From positions 4,526,001 through 4,590,000 of the forward strand of contig CM048847.1 in the NCBI GenBank assembly GCA_026545225.1: a stretch of DNA of 64,000 bases. The letters are read 5' to 3'. How positions within the stretch are numbered: position 1 is the first letter of the stretch; each line of letters opens with the position of its first letter. This DNA is from Cornus controversa (lineage: Eukaryota > Streptophyta > Magnoliopsida > Cornales > Cornaceae). Of this stretch, positions 12,513 through 23,196 are shown one piece after another. Under the pieces are notes generated by a model, which was given only the letters and a program-made list of their open reading frames with translations, was not told the DNA's origin and did no database searches. The position numbers and the translations under genes are program-made.

Positions 12513-14930
12513 ATGGTCGGTAGCTTGCTAATTGTTTCCTTTAGATGTCCAAACGGTCGAATTTGGAACAAAGCACCATACGGTTGTGATGAAGATCGGA
12601 TTGACTTATTCGTCACTTCTTTTGGATGCTTTGATGGTCTAATTTGGAAAAAAGAAACTTACGATTCTGATTATGGCACGACTTCTCAAGGAATGGGTTT
12701 TTGAATCAGAACAACTCAAACTAAACTTGTTTGAAATCATCGATAGCTTGGGAATTGTTTCTTTTACTTGTCCAGATGGTTGAAGTTGGCATAGAGCACC
12801 ATACGGTTGTGATCATGCATGAGTGCAGCATGGAATTACTCTTTTCGATTCAAGACGTCCTGACGATTGAATTTGGGATAAAGCAACGTATAATTCTAGG
12901 TATGGCACGATTTTAGGTGGATTGGGACTTTTCGAATCAGGACAAATCGAACGAAACAAGTTCGAAACCGTTGTTGTCATTCTCTATTCTTCTGGAAATC
13001 CAGATGGTCAATTCTAGCACAAAGCGCCATATGGTTGTCCTCATGCCTGATTATTGCAAGCAATTGTTCTTTCGACTCAGAACAACTCAAACAAACATGG
13101 ACGAAGATCGAATCGACATGCTCGTCATTTCTTTGGGACGCTTTGATGGTTTCATTTAGAAAAAAGCAGCGTACGATTAGTATTATGGCACGACTTCTCT
13201 TGGAATGCGATTTTCGAATCAAAACAACTCAAATGAAACAAGTTTAAAATGGTCGGTAGCTTGCTAATTGTTTCGTTTAGATGTCCAAACGGTCGAATTT
13301 GGAACAAAGCACCATACGGTTGTGATGAAGATCGGATTGACATGTTCCTCACTTCTTTTGGATGCTTTGATGGGCTAATTTGGAAAAAAGAAACTTTCGA
13401 TTCTGATTATGGCACGACTTCTCAAGGAATGGGTTTTTGAATCAGAACAACTCAAACTAAACTTGTTTAAAATCCTCGATAGCTTGGCAATTGTTTCTTT
13501 TACTTTTCCAGATGGTTGAAGTTGGCATAGAGCACCATACGGTTGTGATCATTCATGAGTGCAACAAGGAATTACTCTTTTCGGATCGACATGCTCGTCG
13601 TTTCTTTGGGACGCTTTGATGGTTTCATTTAGAAAAAAGCAGCGTACGATTAGTATTATGGCACGACTTCTCTTGGAATGCGATTTTTGAATCAAAACAA
13701 CTCAAATGAAACAAGTTTAAAATGGTCGGTAGCTTGCTAATTGTTTCCTTTAGATGTCCAAACGGTCGAATTTGGAACAAAGCACCATACGGTTGTGATG
13801 AAGATCGGATTGACTTATTCGTCACTTCTTTTGGATGCTTTGATGGTCTAATTTGGAAAAAAGAAACTTACGATTCTGATTATGGCACGACTTCTCAAGG
13901 AATGGGTTTTTGAATCAGAACAACTCAAACTAAACTTGTTTGAAATCATCGATAGCTTGGGAATTGTTTCTTTTACTTGTCCAGATGGTTGAAGTTGGCA
14001 TAGAGCACCATACGGTTGTGATCATGCATGAGTGCAGCATGGAATTACTCTTTTCGATTCAAGACGTCCTGATGGTTGAATTTGGGATAAAGCAACGTAT
14101 AATTCTAGGTATGGCACGATTTCAGGTGGATTGGGACTTTTCGAATCAGGACAAATCGAACGAAACAAGTTCGAAATCGTTGTTGTCATTCTCTATTCTT
14201 CTGGAAATCCAGATGGTCAATTCTAGCACAAAGCGCCATATGGTTGTCCTCATGCCTGATTATTGCAAGCAATTGTTCTTTCGACTCAGAACAACTCAAA
14301 CAAACATGGACGAAGATCGAATCGACATGCTCGTCATTTCTTTGGGACGCTTTGATGGTTTCATTTAGAAAAAAGCAGCGTACGATTAGTATTATGGCAC
14401 GACTTCTCTTGGAATGCGATTTTCGAATCAAAACAACTCAAATGAAACAAGTTTAAAATGGTCGGTAGCTTGCTAATTGTTTCGTTTAGATGTCCAAACG
14501 GTCGAATTTGGAACAAAGCACCATACGGTTGTGATGAAGATCGGATTGACATGTTCCTCACTTCTTTTGGATGCTTTGATGGGCTAATTTGGAAAAAAGA
14601 AACTTTCGATTCTGATTATGGCACGACTTCTCAAGGAATGGGTTTTTGAATCAGAACAACTCAAACTAAACTTGTTTAAAATCCTCGATAGCTTGGCAAT
14701 TGTTTCTTTTACTTTTCCAGATGGTTGAAGTTGGCATAGAGCACCATACGGTTGTGATCATTCATGAGTGCAACAAGGAATTACTCTTTTCGGATCGACA
14801 TGCTCGTCGTTTCTTTGGGACGCTTTGATGGTTTCATTTAGAAAAAAGCAGCGTACGATTAGTATTATGGCACGACTTCTCTTGGAATGCGATTTTTGAA
14901 TCAAAACAACTCAAATGAAACAAGTTTAAA
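12513..14930 (+). repeat. Two L1-S (1209 bp) repeats
   Basis: Units start at 12513 (L1), 13249 (S), 13722 (L1) and 14458 (S). The L1 at 12513 has a private cgattttaggtgg (near 12909), where other copies have cgatttcaggtgg. Confidence 0.93.
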
Positions 14931-17610
14931 ATGGTCGGTAGCTTGCTAATTGTTTCCTTTAGAAGTCCAAACGGTCGAATTTGGAACAAAGCACCATACG
15001 GTTGTGATGAAGATCGGATTGACTTGTTCGTCACTTCTTTTGGATGCTTTGATGGTCTAATTTGGAAAAAAGAAACTTACGATTCTGATTATGGCATGAC
15101 GTCTCAAGGAATGGGTTTTTGAATCAGAACAACTCAAACTAAACTTGTTTAAAATCATCGATAGCTTGGGAATTGTTTCTTTTACTTGTCCAGATGGTTG
15201 AAGTTGGCATAGAGCACCATACGGTTGTGATCATGCATGAGTGCAGCATGGAATTACTCTTTCGATTCAAGACGTCCTGACGGTTGAATTTGGCATAAAG
15301 CAACGTATAATTCTAAGTATGGCACGATTTCACGTGGATTGGGACTTTTCGAATCAGGACAAGTCAAACGAAACAAGTTCGAAACCGTTGTTGTCATTCT
15401 CTATTCTTCTGGAAATCTAGATGGTCAATTCTAGCACAAAGCGCCATATGGTTGTCGTCATGCCTGATTATTGCAACCAATTGTTCTTTCGACTCAGAAT
15501 AACTCAAACAAACATGGATGAAGATCGGATTGACATGCTCGTCGTTTCTTTGGGACGCTTTGATGGTTTCATTTAGAAAAAAGTAGCGTACGATTAGTAT
15601 TATGGCACAACTTCTCTTGGAATGCGGTTTTCGAATCAAAACAACTCAAATGAAATAAGTTTAAAATAGTTGGTAGCTTGCTAATTGTTTCCTTTAGATG
15701 TCCAAACGGTCGAATTTGGAACAAAGCACCATACGGTTGTGATGAAGATCGGATTGACTTATTCGTCACCTCTTTTGGATGCTTTGATGGTCTAATTTGG
15801 AAAAAAGAAACTTACGATTCTGATTATGGCACGACTTCTCAAGGAATTGGTTTTTGAATCAGAAGAACTCAAACTAAACTTGTTTAAAATCATCGATAGC
15901 TTGGGAATTGTTTCTTTTACTTGTCCAGATGGTTGAAGTTGGCATAGAGCACCATACGGTTGTGATCATGCATGAGTGCAGCATAGAATTACTCTTTTTG
16001 ATTCAAGACGTCCTGACGGTTGAATTTGGCATAAAGCAACGTATAATTCTAGGTAAGGCACGATTTCAGGTGGATTGGGACTTTTCGAATCAGGACAAGT
16101 CAAACGAAACAAGTTTGAAACCGTTGTTGTCATTCTCTATTCTTCTGGAAATCCAGATGGTCAATTCTAGCACAAAGCGCCATACGGTTGTCGTCATGCC
16201 TGATTATTGCAAGCAATTGTTCTTTCGACTCAGAACAACTCAAACAAACATGGATGAAGATCGGATCGACATGCTCGTCGTTTCTTTGGGACGCTTTGAT
16301 GGTTTCATTTAGAAAAAAGCAGCGTACAATTAGTATTATGGCACGACTTCTCTTGGAATGCGATTTTTGAATCAAAACAACTCAAATGAAACAAGTTTAA
16401 AATGGTCGGTAGCTTGCTAATTGTTTCCTTTAGATGTCCAAACGGTCGAATTTGGAACAAAGCACCATACGGTTGTGATGAAGATCGGATTGACTTATTC
16501 GTCACTTCTTTTGGATGCTTTGATGGTCTAATTTGGAAAAAAGAAACTTACGATTCTGATTATGGCACGACTTCTCAAGGAATGGGTTTTTGAATCAGAA
16601 TAACTCAAACTAAACTTGTTTGAAATCATCGATAGCTTGGGAATTGTTTCTTTTACTTGTCCAGATGGTTGAAGTTGGCATAGAGCACCATACGGTTGTG
16701 ATCATGCATGAGTGCAGCATGGAATTACTCTTTTCGATTCAAGACGTCCTGACGGTTGAATTTGGGATAAAGCAACGTATAATTCTAGGTATGGCACGAT
16801 TTCAGGTGGATTGGGACTTTTCGAATCAGGACAAATCGAACGAAACAAGTTCGAAACCGTTGTTGTCATTCTCTATTCTTCTGGAAATCCAGATGGTCAA
16901 TTCTAGCACAAAGCGCCATATGGTTGTCCTCATGCCTGATTATTGCAAGCAATTGTTCTTTCGACTCAGAACAACTCAAACAAACATGGACGAAGATCGA
17001 ATCGACATGCTCGTCATTTCTTTGGGACGCTTTGATGGTTTCATTTAGAAAAAAGCAGCGTACGATTAGTATTATGGCACGACTTCTCTTGGAATGCGAT
17101 TTTCGAATCAAAACAACTCAAATGAAACAAGTTTAAAATGGTCGGTAGCTTGCTAATTGTTTCGTTTAGATGTCCAAACGGTCGAATTTGGAACAAAGCA
17201 CCATACGGTTGTGATGAAGATCGGATTGACATGTTCCTCACTTCTTTTGGATGCTTTGATGGGCTAATTTGGAAAAAAGAAACTTTCGATTCTGATTATG
17301 GCACGACTTCTCAAGGAATGGGTTTTTGAATCAGAACAACTCAAACTAAACTTGTTTAAAATCCTCGATAGCTTGGCAATTGTTTCTTTTACTTTTCCAG
17401 ATGGTTGAAGTTGGCATAGAGCACCATACGGTTGTGATCATTCATGAGTGCAACAAGGAATTACTCTTTTCGGATCGACATGCTCGTCGTTTCTTTGGGA
17501 CGCTTTGATGGTTTCATTTAGAAAAAAGCAGCGTACGATTAGTATTATGGCACGACTTCTCTTGGAATGCGATTTTTGAATCAAAACAACTCAAATGAAA
17601 CAAGTTTAAA
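14931..17610 (+). repeat. HOR cassette L3-L2-L1-S, copy 2
   Basis: Units start at 14931, 15666, 16402 and 17138. The same missing T (ctctttcgattc near 15258), ggaattggtttttg and aataactcaaac variants seen in copy 1 recur here. The two cassettes are therefore a segmental duplication 5098 bp apart, not independent cassettes. Confidence 0.92.
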
Positions 17611-18586
17611 ATGGTCGGTAGCTTGCTAATTGTTTCCTTTAGATGTCCAAACGGTCGAATTTGGAACAAAGCACCATACGGTTGTGATGAAGATCGGATT
17701 GACTTATTCGTCACTTCTTTTGGATGCTTTGATGGTCTAATTTGGAAAAAAGAAACTTACGATTCTGATTATGGCACGACTTCTCAAGGAATGGGTTTTT
17801 GAATCAGAACAACTCAAACTAAACTTGTTTGAAATCATCGATAGCTTGGGAATTGTTTCTTTTACTTGTCCAGATGGTTGAAGTTGGCATAGAGCACCAT
17901 ACGGTTGTGATCATGCATGAGTGCAGCATGGAATTACTCTTTTCGATTCAAGACGTCCTGACGGTTGAATTTGGGATAAAGCAACGTATAATTCTAGGTA
18001 TGGCACGATTTCAGGTGGATTGGGACTTTTCGAATCAGGACAAATCGAACGAAACAAGTTCGAAACCGTTGTTGTCATTCTCTATTCTTCTGGAAATCCA
18101 GATGGTCAATTCTAGCACAAAGCGCCATATGGTTGTCCTCATGCCTGATTATTGCAAGCAATTGTTCTTTCGACTCAGAACAACTCAAACAAACATGGAC
18201 GAAGATCGAATCGACATGCTCGTCATTTCTTTGGGACGCTTTGATGGTTTCATTTAGAAAAAAGCAGCGTACGATTAGTATTATGGCACGACTTCTCTTG
18301 GAATGCGATTTTCGAATCAAAACAACTCAAATGAAACAAGTTTAAAATGGTCGGTAGCTTGCTAATTGTTTCGTTTAGATGTCCAAACGGTCGAATTTGG
18401 AACAAAGCACCATACGATTGTGATGAAGATCGGATTGACATGTTCCTCACTTCTTTTGGATGCTTTGATGGGCTAATTTGGAAAAAAGAAACTTTCGATT
18501 CTGATTATGGCACGACTTCTCAAGGAATGGGTTTTTGAATCAGAACAACTCAAACTAAACTTGTTTAAAATCCTCGATAGCTTGGC
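17611..18586 (+). repeat. L1 unit plus the 5' part of an interrupted S unit
   Basis: The L1 starts at 17611 and the S at 18347. The D monomer of the S unit stops at gatagcttggc, where the retrotransposon begins. The missing part of D resumes at 29663, giving 240 + 233 = 473 bp when rejoined. Confidence 0.95.
18582..18586 (+). other. Target site duplication, left copy (ttggc)
   Basis: The 5 bp before the element, ttggc, are repeated at 29658-29662. The uninterrupted satellite has a single ttggc in this position (gatagcttggcaattg), so this is the duplication made on integration. Confidence 0.95.
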
Positions 18587-18670
18587 TGTAAGGACCGGAA
18601 TAATTTTGACCGGTTCCGGATGAATTTTGACCGAATTTATTTTTTTGAATAAATTAAATTCGGAAAGATG

Positions 18671-18790
18671 TGGGTATATATATATATATATACATATATA
18701 TTGGACGGAGGATGCATATATAAATATATATATGGAGATATGTATATTTATATGGAATATATTTATATTAAATTATAAATATATTTATTG
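18671..18790. repeat. TA-rich microsatellite stretch in 5' LTR
   Basis: Long runs of alternating T and A, interrupted by ttggacggaggatgc. The matching stretch in the 3' LTR is about 25502-25621. It could hold a TATA box, but there are too many candidates to choose one. Confidence 0.8.
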
Positions 18791-18974
18791 AGTACATGCA
18801 TTATTATATATACACATAAAAGTGTGTATATGTGTGGGCTTATATGCAAATATGAAGAAGTGTGGGTGCACATGCATAATTATATGTATTGTGTAGCATA
18901 TATCATATATATATTTATATATGAGTAATATGTGGACCAAAAGAGTGATGAGAAGATAAAAGACCCAAGTGGGT

Positions 18975-19080
18975 CGGCTGAAAGAGAAGAAAAGAAAAGG
19001 AAAAGAAGAAAGGAAAAAGAAAAGAAAAAGAAAAGAAAAAGAAGAGGGAAGAGGAGATCGGGGAGAGAGAAAGAGAGAGT
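18975..19080 (+). repeat. Purine-rich (GA/GAAAA) tract in 5' LTR
   Basis: About 100 bases consisting almost only of G and A, starting gctgaaagagaagaaaag and ending agagagaaagagagagtg. It is copied in the 3' LTR at about 25806-25911. GA-rich leaders are common near transcription starts of plant retroelements and genes, but no start site can be set here. Confidence 0.75.
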
Positions 19081-20200
19081 GACGCCGAGAGAGAAGGGGC
19101 TTCGGTGCTCCGGCGGCTGCCCCGACGTGGGCCTCTCGACGGCCAGCCGCGGTTGGTGGCAGCGGCCGAAGGCGGTGGTTGCAGGTGAGCACGGTGGGGG
19201 TTTCACCTGGGCGACGGCGGTCGCGACGGCTGGGTTCGGCTGCAGCGGTCACGGCTGAGGCTCGTTTGGCCGTGGCGGGTGGCGACGGTGCTGGCGGCTC
19301 GGTCGGCTGGATCGCTGGGTTTAGCAGGTGAGTTGGGCTTCGGATGCTCACGGTGGATCTGGGTTTTCACGGCTGTTTGGACAGCTTATTTGGGGTGGTT
19401 CACGGCGACAGTGGACGGTTCTCTTGGCCGAAAGTGCTGGGGTTTTGGGTGGTGTTTGGCTCGGTTGTAGCAATGTTCGACGGTGGAGACACGGCTGTGT
19501 TTGGTTCCGGGTTGGGTTTAGTTCATGATGGTCCGATCATGGTGGGTTTTCGGATGGTTTGACCGGGGGTTGACGGGGCTTCGGTTCGGGCTGGTGGTGC
19601 TCGGTTTTGTGGATTTGGGTGGTGGTTTTCCGGCGCGGATCTGGCTGGGGCCATTTGGCTGTGGCGGTTCGATTGGGTTCGACCATGTGGACTGTTTGGG
19701 TACTCGGCTGTTATGGGTTTTGCTTGGGCAGCCACATTTTTGGGCTGTTATGTGGTTGTGCATTGTTGTTGGATGGTTAACTTGGGTTTGTAGAGCTGGA
19801 TAGGGCTGGTTTATGGGTTCCATTGTTTTGGATAAAGATGACTCGTTTGGATGATGCATCCGGTTTGTTTGGGTGGTTGATGGTTGAACCGGGTGGCGTT
19901 GACTGCCGGTTTGAAATTGTTTGGCGGTAGGTTGGGTTGTGAGTTGCTTTGGTTATCCGAACGAGAGGGATTCACAGCAGGTTATGATTTGGTTGGACTT
20001 TGCTCACGGTTGGTGAGGAAGATGGTAGTTCACGGTGGTTGGACAGTGTGGGATTGATCGTATGGGCTTTGACCATAGGTTGGACCAAGCATGGAAACAA
20101 AAAGAGAAGGAACGAAAGCGGGTTCGTGGGTGACTTGGACACGGAACTGGATCGGGCTTGGAAATAGGCCGTTTTGCAGGCACGGACCGGTTGAGAGCGG
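19080..20200. other. GC-rich LTR segment without a recognisable gene
   Basis: Composition changes sharply from the flanking AT-rich LTR to G-rich and CpG-containing sequence (cggctggatcgctggg, ccgcggttggtggcagcgg). Frames of 60-188 codons are open on both strands, including proline/serine-rich minus-strand frames, which is typical of GC-rich DNA and not of genes. The 3' LTR copy spans about 25911-27031. Confidence 0.6.
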
Positions 20201-20316
20201 GACTTAAGGCAAGTTGATTCTTGCCTCTATCTCCTACGTATATATTTTAAATACGTCGTTAATTTTACATATGTTCCCTTAATTGTTCATATGTGGTATT
20301 TATATATATATATATA

Positions 20317-20340
20317 GGTGCTTATATATATATATATATA
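20317..20340. other. 24-bp insertion specific to the 5' LTR
   Basis: The 5' LTR has ggtgcttatatata plus a further TA run between the tatatatata and agtgtggttatag that are adjacent in the 3' LTR (about 27140-27150). This accounts for the whole LTR length difference (4264 against 4240). Confidence 0.85.
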
Positions 20341-21342
20341 AGTGTGGTTATAGTATATGTATATATGGGTATATATATATATATATAATTGGGATATTGA
20401 AGCATGCTAGATTTAAATGCTTGTGTACATTGTGATATTTATAGGTGTAGATTGCGCCCATGTCAAACATGCTAAATTATTTTATGTTTAGCTATGTGTT
20501 ATTGCTTATGCATAGGTGGATTTTATGCATGGATTTGGAATATGTATGTGATTATATATTGGAAAATGGTAGAGATGCATGCTAAATATGATTATAGCCT
20601 CAATGAATATTTGAGAAGCATGGTTATGCGAAGTGTCATATATGTGCATAATACGTGTATAGGTGATGCAATATATATATGTTAATATATATATGATGAT
20701 TAGAATGAATGTTAGACACTTGGGATGAATGTATGCATTGAATGAGAGTATGACTATATTTATGCTAATGCATGTGCATATGTGATTTATATGCATGATT
20801 TGACATGTACGTGACTACATGTGGGATTACATGAATGAAATGCATGCTATCTGTATATAGAGAATGTATGCATGGGTGAAGCATGATAAAAATGTGCTAA
20901 AGTTGAAGTGTTTTGCATATGTGAGGTGTTGTGCAAGTGTTGGAACATGTATGTGCGATATGTATTGGAATGTGGTGAAAAGTATGCTAAATACTTCTTT
21001 TTAGTATTCATAAGCATGGGTTGATGCATGAAAATATTATGCTATGTATATATGCATCCATATTGCATATATGGGAGGGAAATGACACGTATATGGTTAC
21101 ATGTGGGTTTATGTGGAGATGGAATGCATGCTATGTGCTTTTAAACTAGTTTAGGCATTGTGAGGCATGAACATTGAAATGTTTAGTTATTATATGTTCG
21201 AAATGCATATATGGTGCTGCTGTGAGGAAACGGGGAAGTGTGGTTGAATAACTTAGAGTAGGTCAATACTCGGTCCCGATGAGAGCATTGGAGTGGTAAC
21301 GTCATCTTGGAGTAGGTAAATACTCAATGACGGTGGTCTACT

Positions 21343-21640
21343 CGCCTTGGAGTATGTGATTTACTCGGCGAGAAAAGCTATCTAACCGCCTTGGAGTATG
21401 TGATTTACTCGGCGAGGAAAACGATCTAACCGCCTTGGAGTATGTGATTTACTCGGCGAGGAAAAGCGATCTAACCGCCTTGGAGTATGTGATTTACTCG
21501 GCGAGGAAAAGCGATCTAACCGCCTTGGAGTATGTGATTTACTCGGCGAGGAAAAACTATCTAACCGCCTTGAAGTATGTGATTTACTCGGCGAGGAAAA
21601 CTATCTAATCGCCTTGGAGTATGTGATGACTCGGTGAGGG
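21343..21640 (+). repeat. 44-45 bp hairpin-forming tandem repeats, 5' LTR
   Basis: Seven copies start with CGCC at 21343, 21387, 21431, 21476, 21521, 21566 and 21610. Each reads cgccttggagtatgtg, then atttactcggcgagg, then a variable a/gcgatctaac linker. CGCC pairs with GGCG and GAGTA with TACTC around the loop TGTGATT. Two older relatives upstream keep the inner stem with other loops: GAGTA-GGTCAA-TACTC at 21256-21271 and GAGTA-GGTAAA-TACTC at 21310-21325. The last copy is shortened (gagtatgtgatgactc), and the sixth has one changed stem base (ttgaagta). Confidence 0.93.
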
Positions 21641-22491
21641 AGTTGGAATTGTGTGGGAGGCGTCTCGGTCACATGATTGGTTAAGAATCATGTTAGGGTA
21701 TTTGATTGAGTCCGAGAGAGGGACGAGTGTGTGAACATGCTTACTTTATCTATTGTGAAGCATGCGATGTATTTAACGCATTCTTATATTTATATGCGTT
21801 TCTTGTGAATAAACCTGATATATGTTGGATGTTTGCTTCTAAGCATGTTTTACGGTTCAAATGCATCTTCATTGTATTTGTGATTGCTACTTGACGAGTA
21901 GGAGATGTGGTAGTTGATTTACCTCGTTTATGTAAACGTGTTGACATATATGTTCTATACACATGTTGATGCCTGATGTTTACTGCTTTCAAGCATGTTG
22001 AAAATGATTTCTAAAATCATGTATAGTGGATTTTGTATGCTCGTATGTGCTAGAGTAGCCACATACATCATTGGTTCATGCATGCTAGGTAGAGCATGGT
22101 CTTAGATATGGTGATATATTTAAGTGCATGTATATTTTTGAGAATATGTGAGGATCGACCTGCTGCAGCGGTGATAGTACGGTTCTACATACCTTGTTGG
22201 GCCTTTGAGCTCACCCCCTCCCAGGTTTTGCAGGTATTGCTGGTTTTGGAGTCAGTTGGGGAAACTGACAGCACCGGTTACAGAGGTAGTGTTTCGATTC
22301 CTTAGAATCTAATGTATGTCCAGGATAGTGGATAGATAGATGCTTTACATTTGGATTAAATGTATAAAGCGATTATATTGATTCAGTTCCTTCAATTGTA
22401 TTTATTCATGTGATGTATGTATTAAATACGGACATTCAAGGACTGAGACATGTGTTTATGATTGTCTTATGCATGTGTAGAAATATTGGGG

Positions 22492-22565
22492 GGACACGGG
22501 CCCAGAAGTGTCCATTTTTATTGTTTAGATATAAATGCTGGGGGGACACGTGCCCAGAAGTGTCC
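22492..22565 (+). repeat. Duplicated GGACAC/GTGTCC hairpin, 5' LTR
   Basis: Two copies of a 22-nt inverted repeat, 52 bp apart: GGACAC (22492-22497) with GTGTCC (22508-22513), and GGACAC (22544-22549) with GTGTCC (22560-22565). The loops are gggcccagaa and gtgcccagaa. Each is preceded by a G run. The copies in the 3' LTR are at 29299-29372. Confidence 0.8.
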
Positions 22566-22738
22566 ATATAAATTGTGAAACAGGTATATCATGCCAAGAG
22601 CTGATTATTTAGAATGGGTCATGCCCAATTTTCATAAAAATGATAGGAAGTTGAGGTTGCATGATCAGGTGGAGGTTATGTCGTGAGGGTGATCTCACGG
22701 GGTTCACACCTCGATTTTCGGGTCTCGGGAATCGGGGC

Positions 22739-22759
22739 GTGACAGGATGGTATCAGAGC
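22739..22759 (+). other. Relic LTR end plus PBS-like site inside 5' LTR
   Basis: The sequence cggggcgTGACA, three spacer bases (gga), then TGGTATCAGAGC lies 106 bp before the true LTR end. The real boundary has the same form: cggggcgTTACA, three bases (aca), then TGGTATCAGAGC. This looks like an older LTR/PBS junction that has become part of the LTR. The same arrangement is in the 3' LTR. Confidence 0.8.
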
Positions 22760-22853
22760 ATGATACTTTATAAAGGGTCAAAAGGGTCCATTAGGACTAA
22801 TGGGCGGGTTAACCTCCGGTTTCCCGGGAGCCGGGGATCGGGGCGTTACAACA

Positions 22854-22865
22854 TGGTATCAGAGC
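22854..22865 (+). promoter_or_regulatory. Primer-binding site, initiator tRNA-Met type
   Basis: TGGTATCAGAGC, three bases after the 5' LTR, is the standard plant PBS complementary to the 3' end of initiator tRNA-Met. Minus-strand DNA synthesis would start here. Confidence 0.93.
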
Positions 22866-22866
22866 A

Positions 22867-23161
22867 CTAGGTTGGAATACCTAGGGACGATGGGTGATGG
22901 ACGTATCATGTGTGGTTGAGAAGGTTGGATTATGTACCTAATACCAGAATGCTATGAGAGCACTAGGTTGGAATACCTAGGGGCGACAGGATAGGGTTGT
23001 GGATTTGAGGAACTCTGGATTGTTGTTAAAGCATTAGGTTTGAAAACCTAGGGTATCAAAGTCATAGGTTCGAATACCTAAGGACGGATGGTCAAATCAC
23101 GTGATGGTTTGGAGATAGGCAATGGTTGATAGTTGTCTGGACGATAGGTTTGATTACCTAT
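22867..23161 (+). repeat. Five related TAGGT/ACCTA hairpins downstream of the PBS
   Basis: Stem-loops at 22867-22884 (CTAGGT tggaat ACCTAG), 22963-22980 (the same), 23035-23050 (TAGGTT tgaa AACCTA), 23065-23080 (TAGGT tcgaat ACCTA) and 23144-23161 (ATAGGT ttgatt ACCTAT). The core stem is kept in all five while loops and flanks differ. The outer pair changes from C-G to A-T in the fifth. Several are followed by ggacga or ggacgg. The position after the PBS is where retroelement RNAs carry packaging and dimerisation signals; that role is inference. Confidence 0.75.
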
Positions 23162-23179
23162 GGATAGTAGTGGAATGAT

Positions 23180-23196
23180 TTGCTCGGTTCGAGCAA
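23180..23196 (+). other. Seven-bp hairpin TTGCTCG/CGAGCAA
   Basis: TTGCTCG, loop gtt, then CGAGCAA. It is the longest perfect short-loop stem in the first part of the internal region and directly follows the TAGGT series. It is not related to that series in sequence. Confidence 0.55.

Larger units (their letters stand above)
1..18586 (+). repeat. Complex satellite array, left arm
   Basis: Head-to-tail tandem array in one orientation. The start of monomer A (ATGGTCGG or its variants) recurs at 370, 1106, 1579, 2315, 3051, 3787, 4260, 4996, 5732, 6205, 6941, 7415, 8151, 8624, 9360, 9833, 10568, 11304, 12040, 12513, 13249, 13722, 14458, 14931, 15666, 16402, 17138, 17611 and 18347. The steps are 736 or 473 bp, with single-base length variants of 735 and 474. 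That gives 14 L1, 2 L3, 2 L2 and 11 S units, the last S being interrupted by the retrotransposon. Short open frames occur on both strands in every unit, but the longer ones start at non-ATG codons and are copied with the repeat, so I do not treat them as genes. I do not recognise the satellite family. Confidence 0.97.
18587..22850 (+). mobile_element. 5' LTR (4264 bp)
   Basis: Begins TGTAAGGACCGG and ends GGGGCGTTACA, giving a 5-bp terminal inverted repeat (TGTAA/TTACA). In order it holds TA-rich DNA (18640-18930), a purine tract (18975-19080), a GC-rich stretch (19080-20200), TA microsatellites (20296-20400), AT-rich sequence with recurring gcatg motifs (20400-21230), a 44-45 bp repeat array (21343-21640), paired GGACAC hairpins (22492-22565), and a relic LTR/PBS boundary (22739-22759). 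Open frames up to 188 codons occur on both strands, but they follow base composition and resemble no protein I know. The U3/R/U5 limits cannot be set from sequence alone. Confidence 0.94.

Noticed and set aside
18785..19351. 188-codon minus-strand and 108-codon plus-strand frames in the LTRs
   Set aside because: They cover the purine tract and GC-rich block, are low-complexity (Lys/Arg/Glu or Ser/Pro rich) and match no known protein. Their identity in both LTRs only reflects LTR duplication.
21343..21640. CRISPR array
   Set aside because: The 44-45 bp units are head-to-tail with no unique spacers, lie inside a plant LTR and have an identical copy in the other LTR.
22748..22759. The internal TGGTATCAGAGC as the real PBS, with the LTR ending at 22744
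   Set aside because: The 3' LTR continues past its own copy of this site to 29657, where the target duplication begins. The functional LTR end is therefore the outer one.
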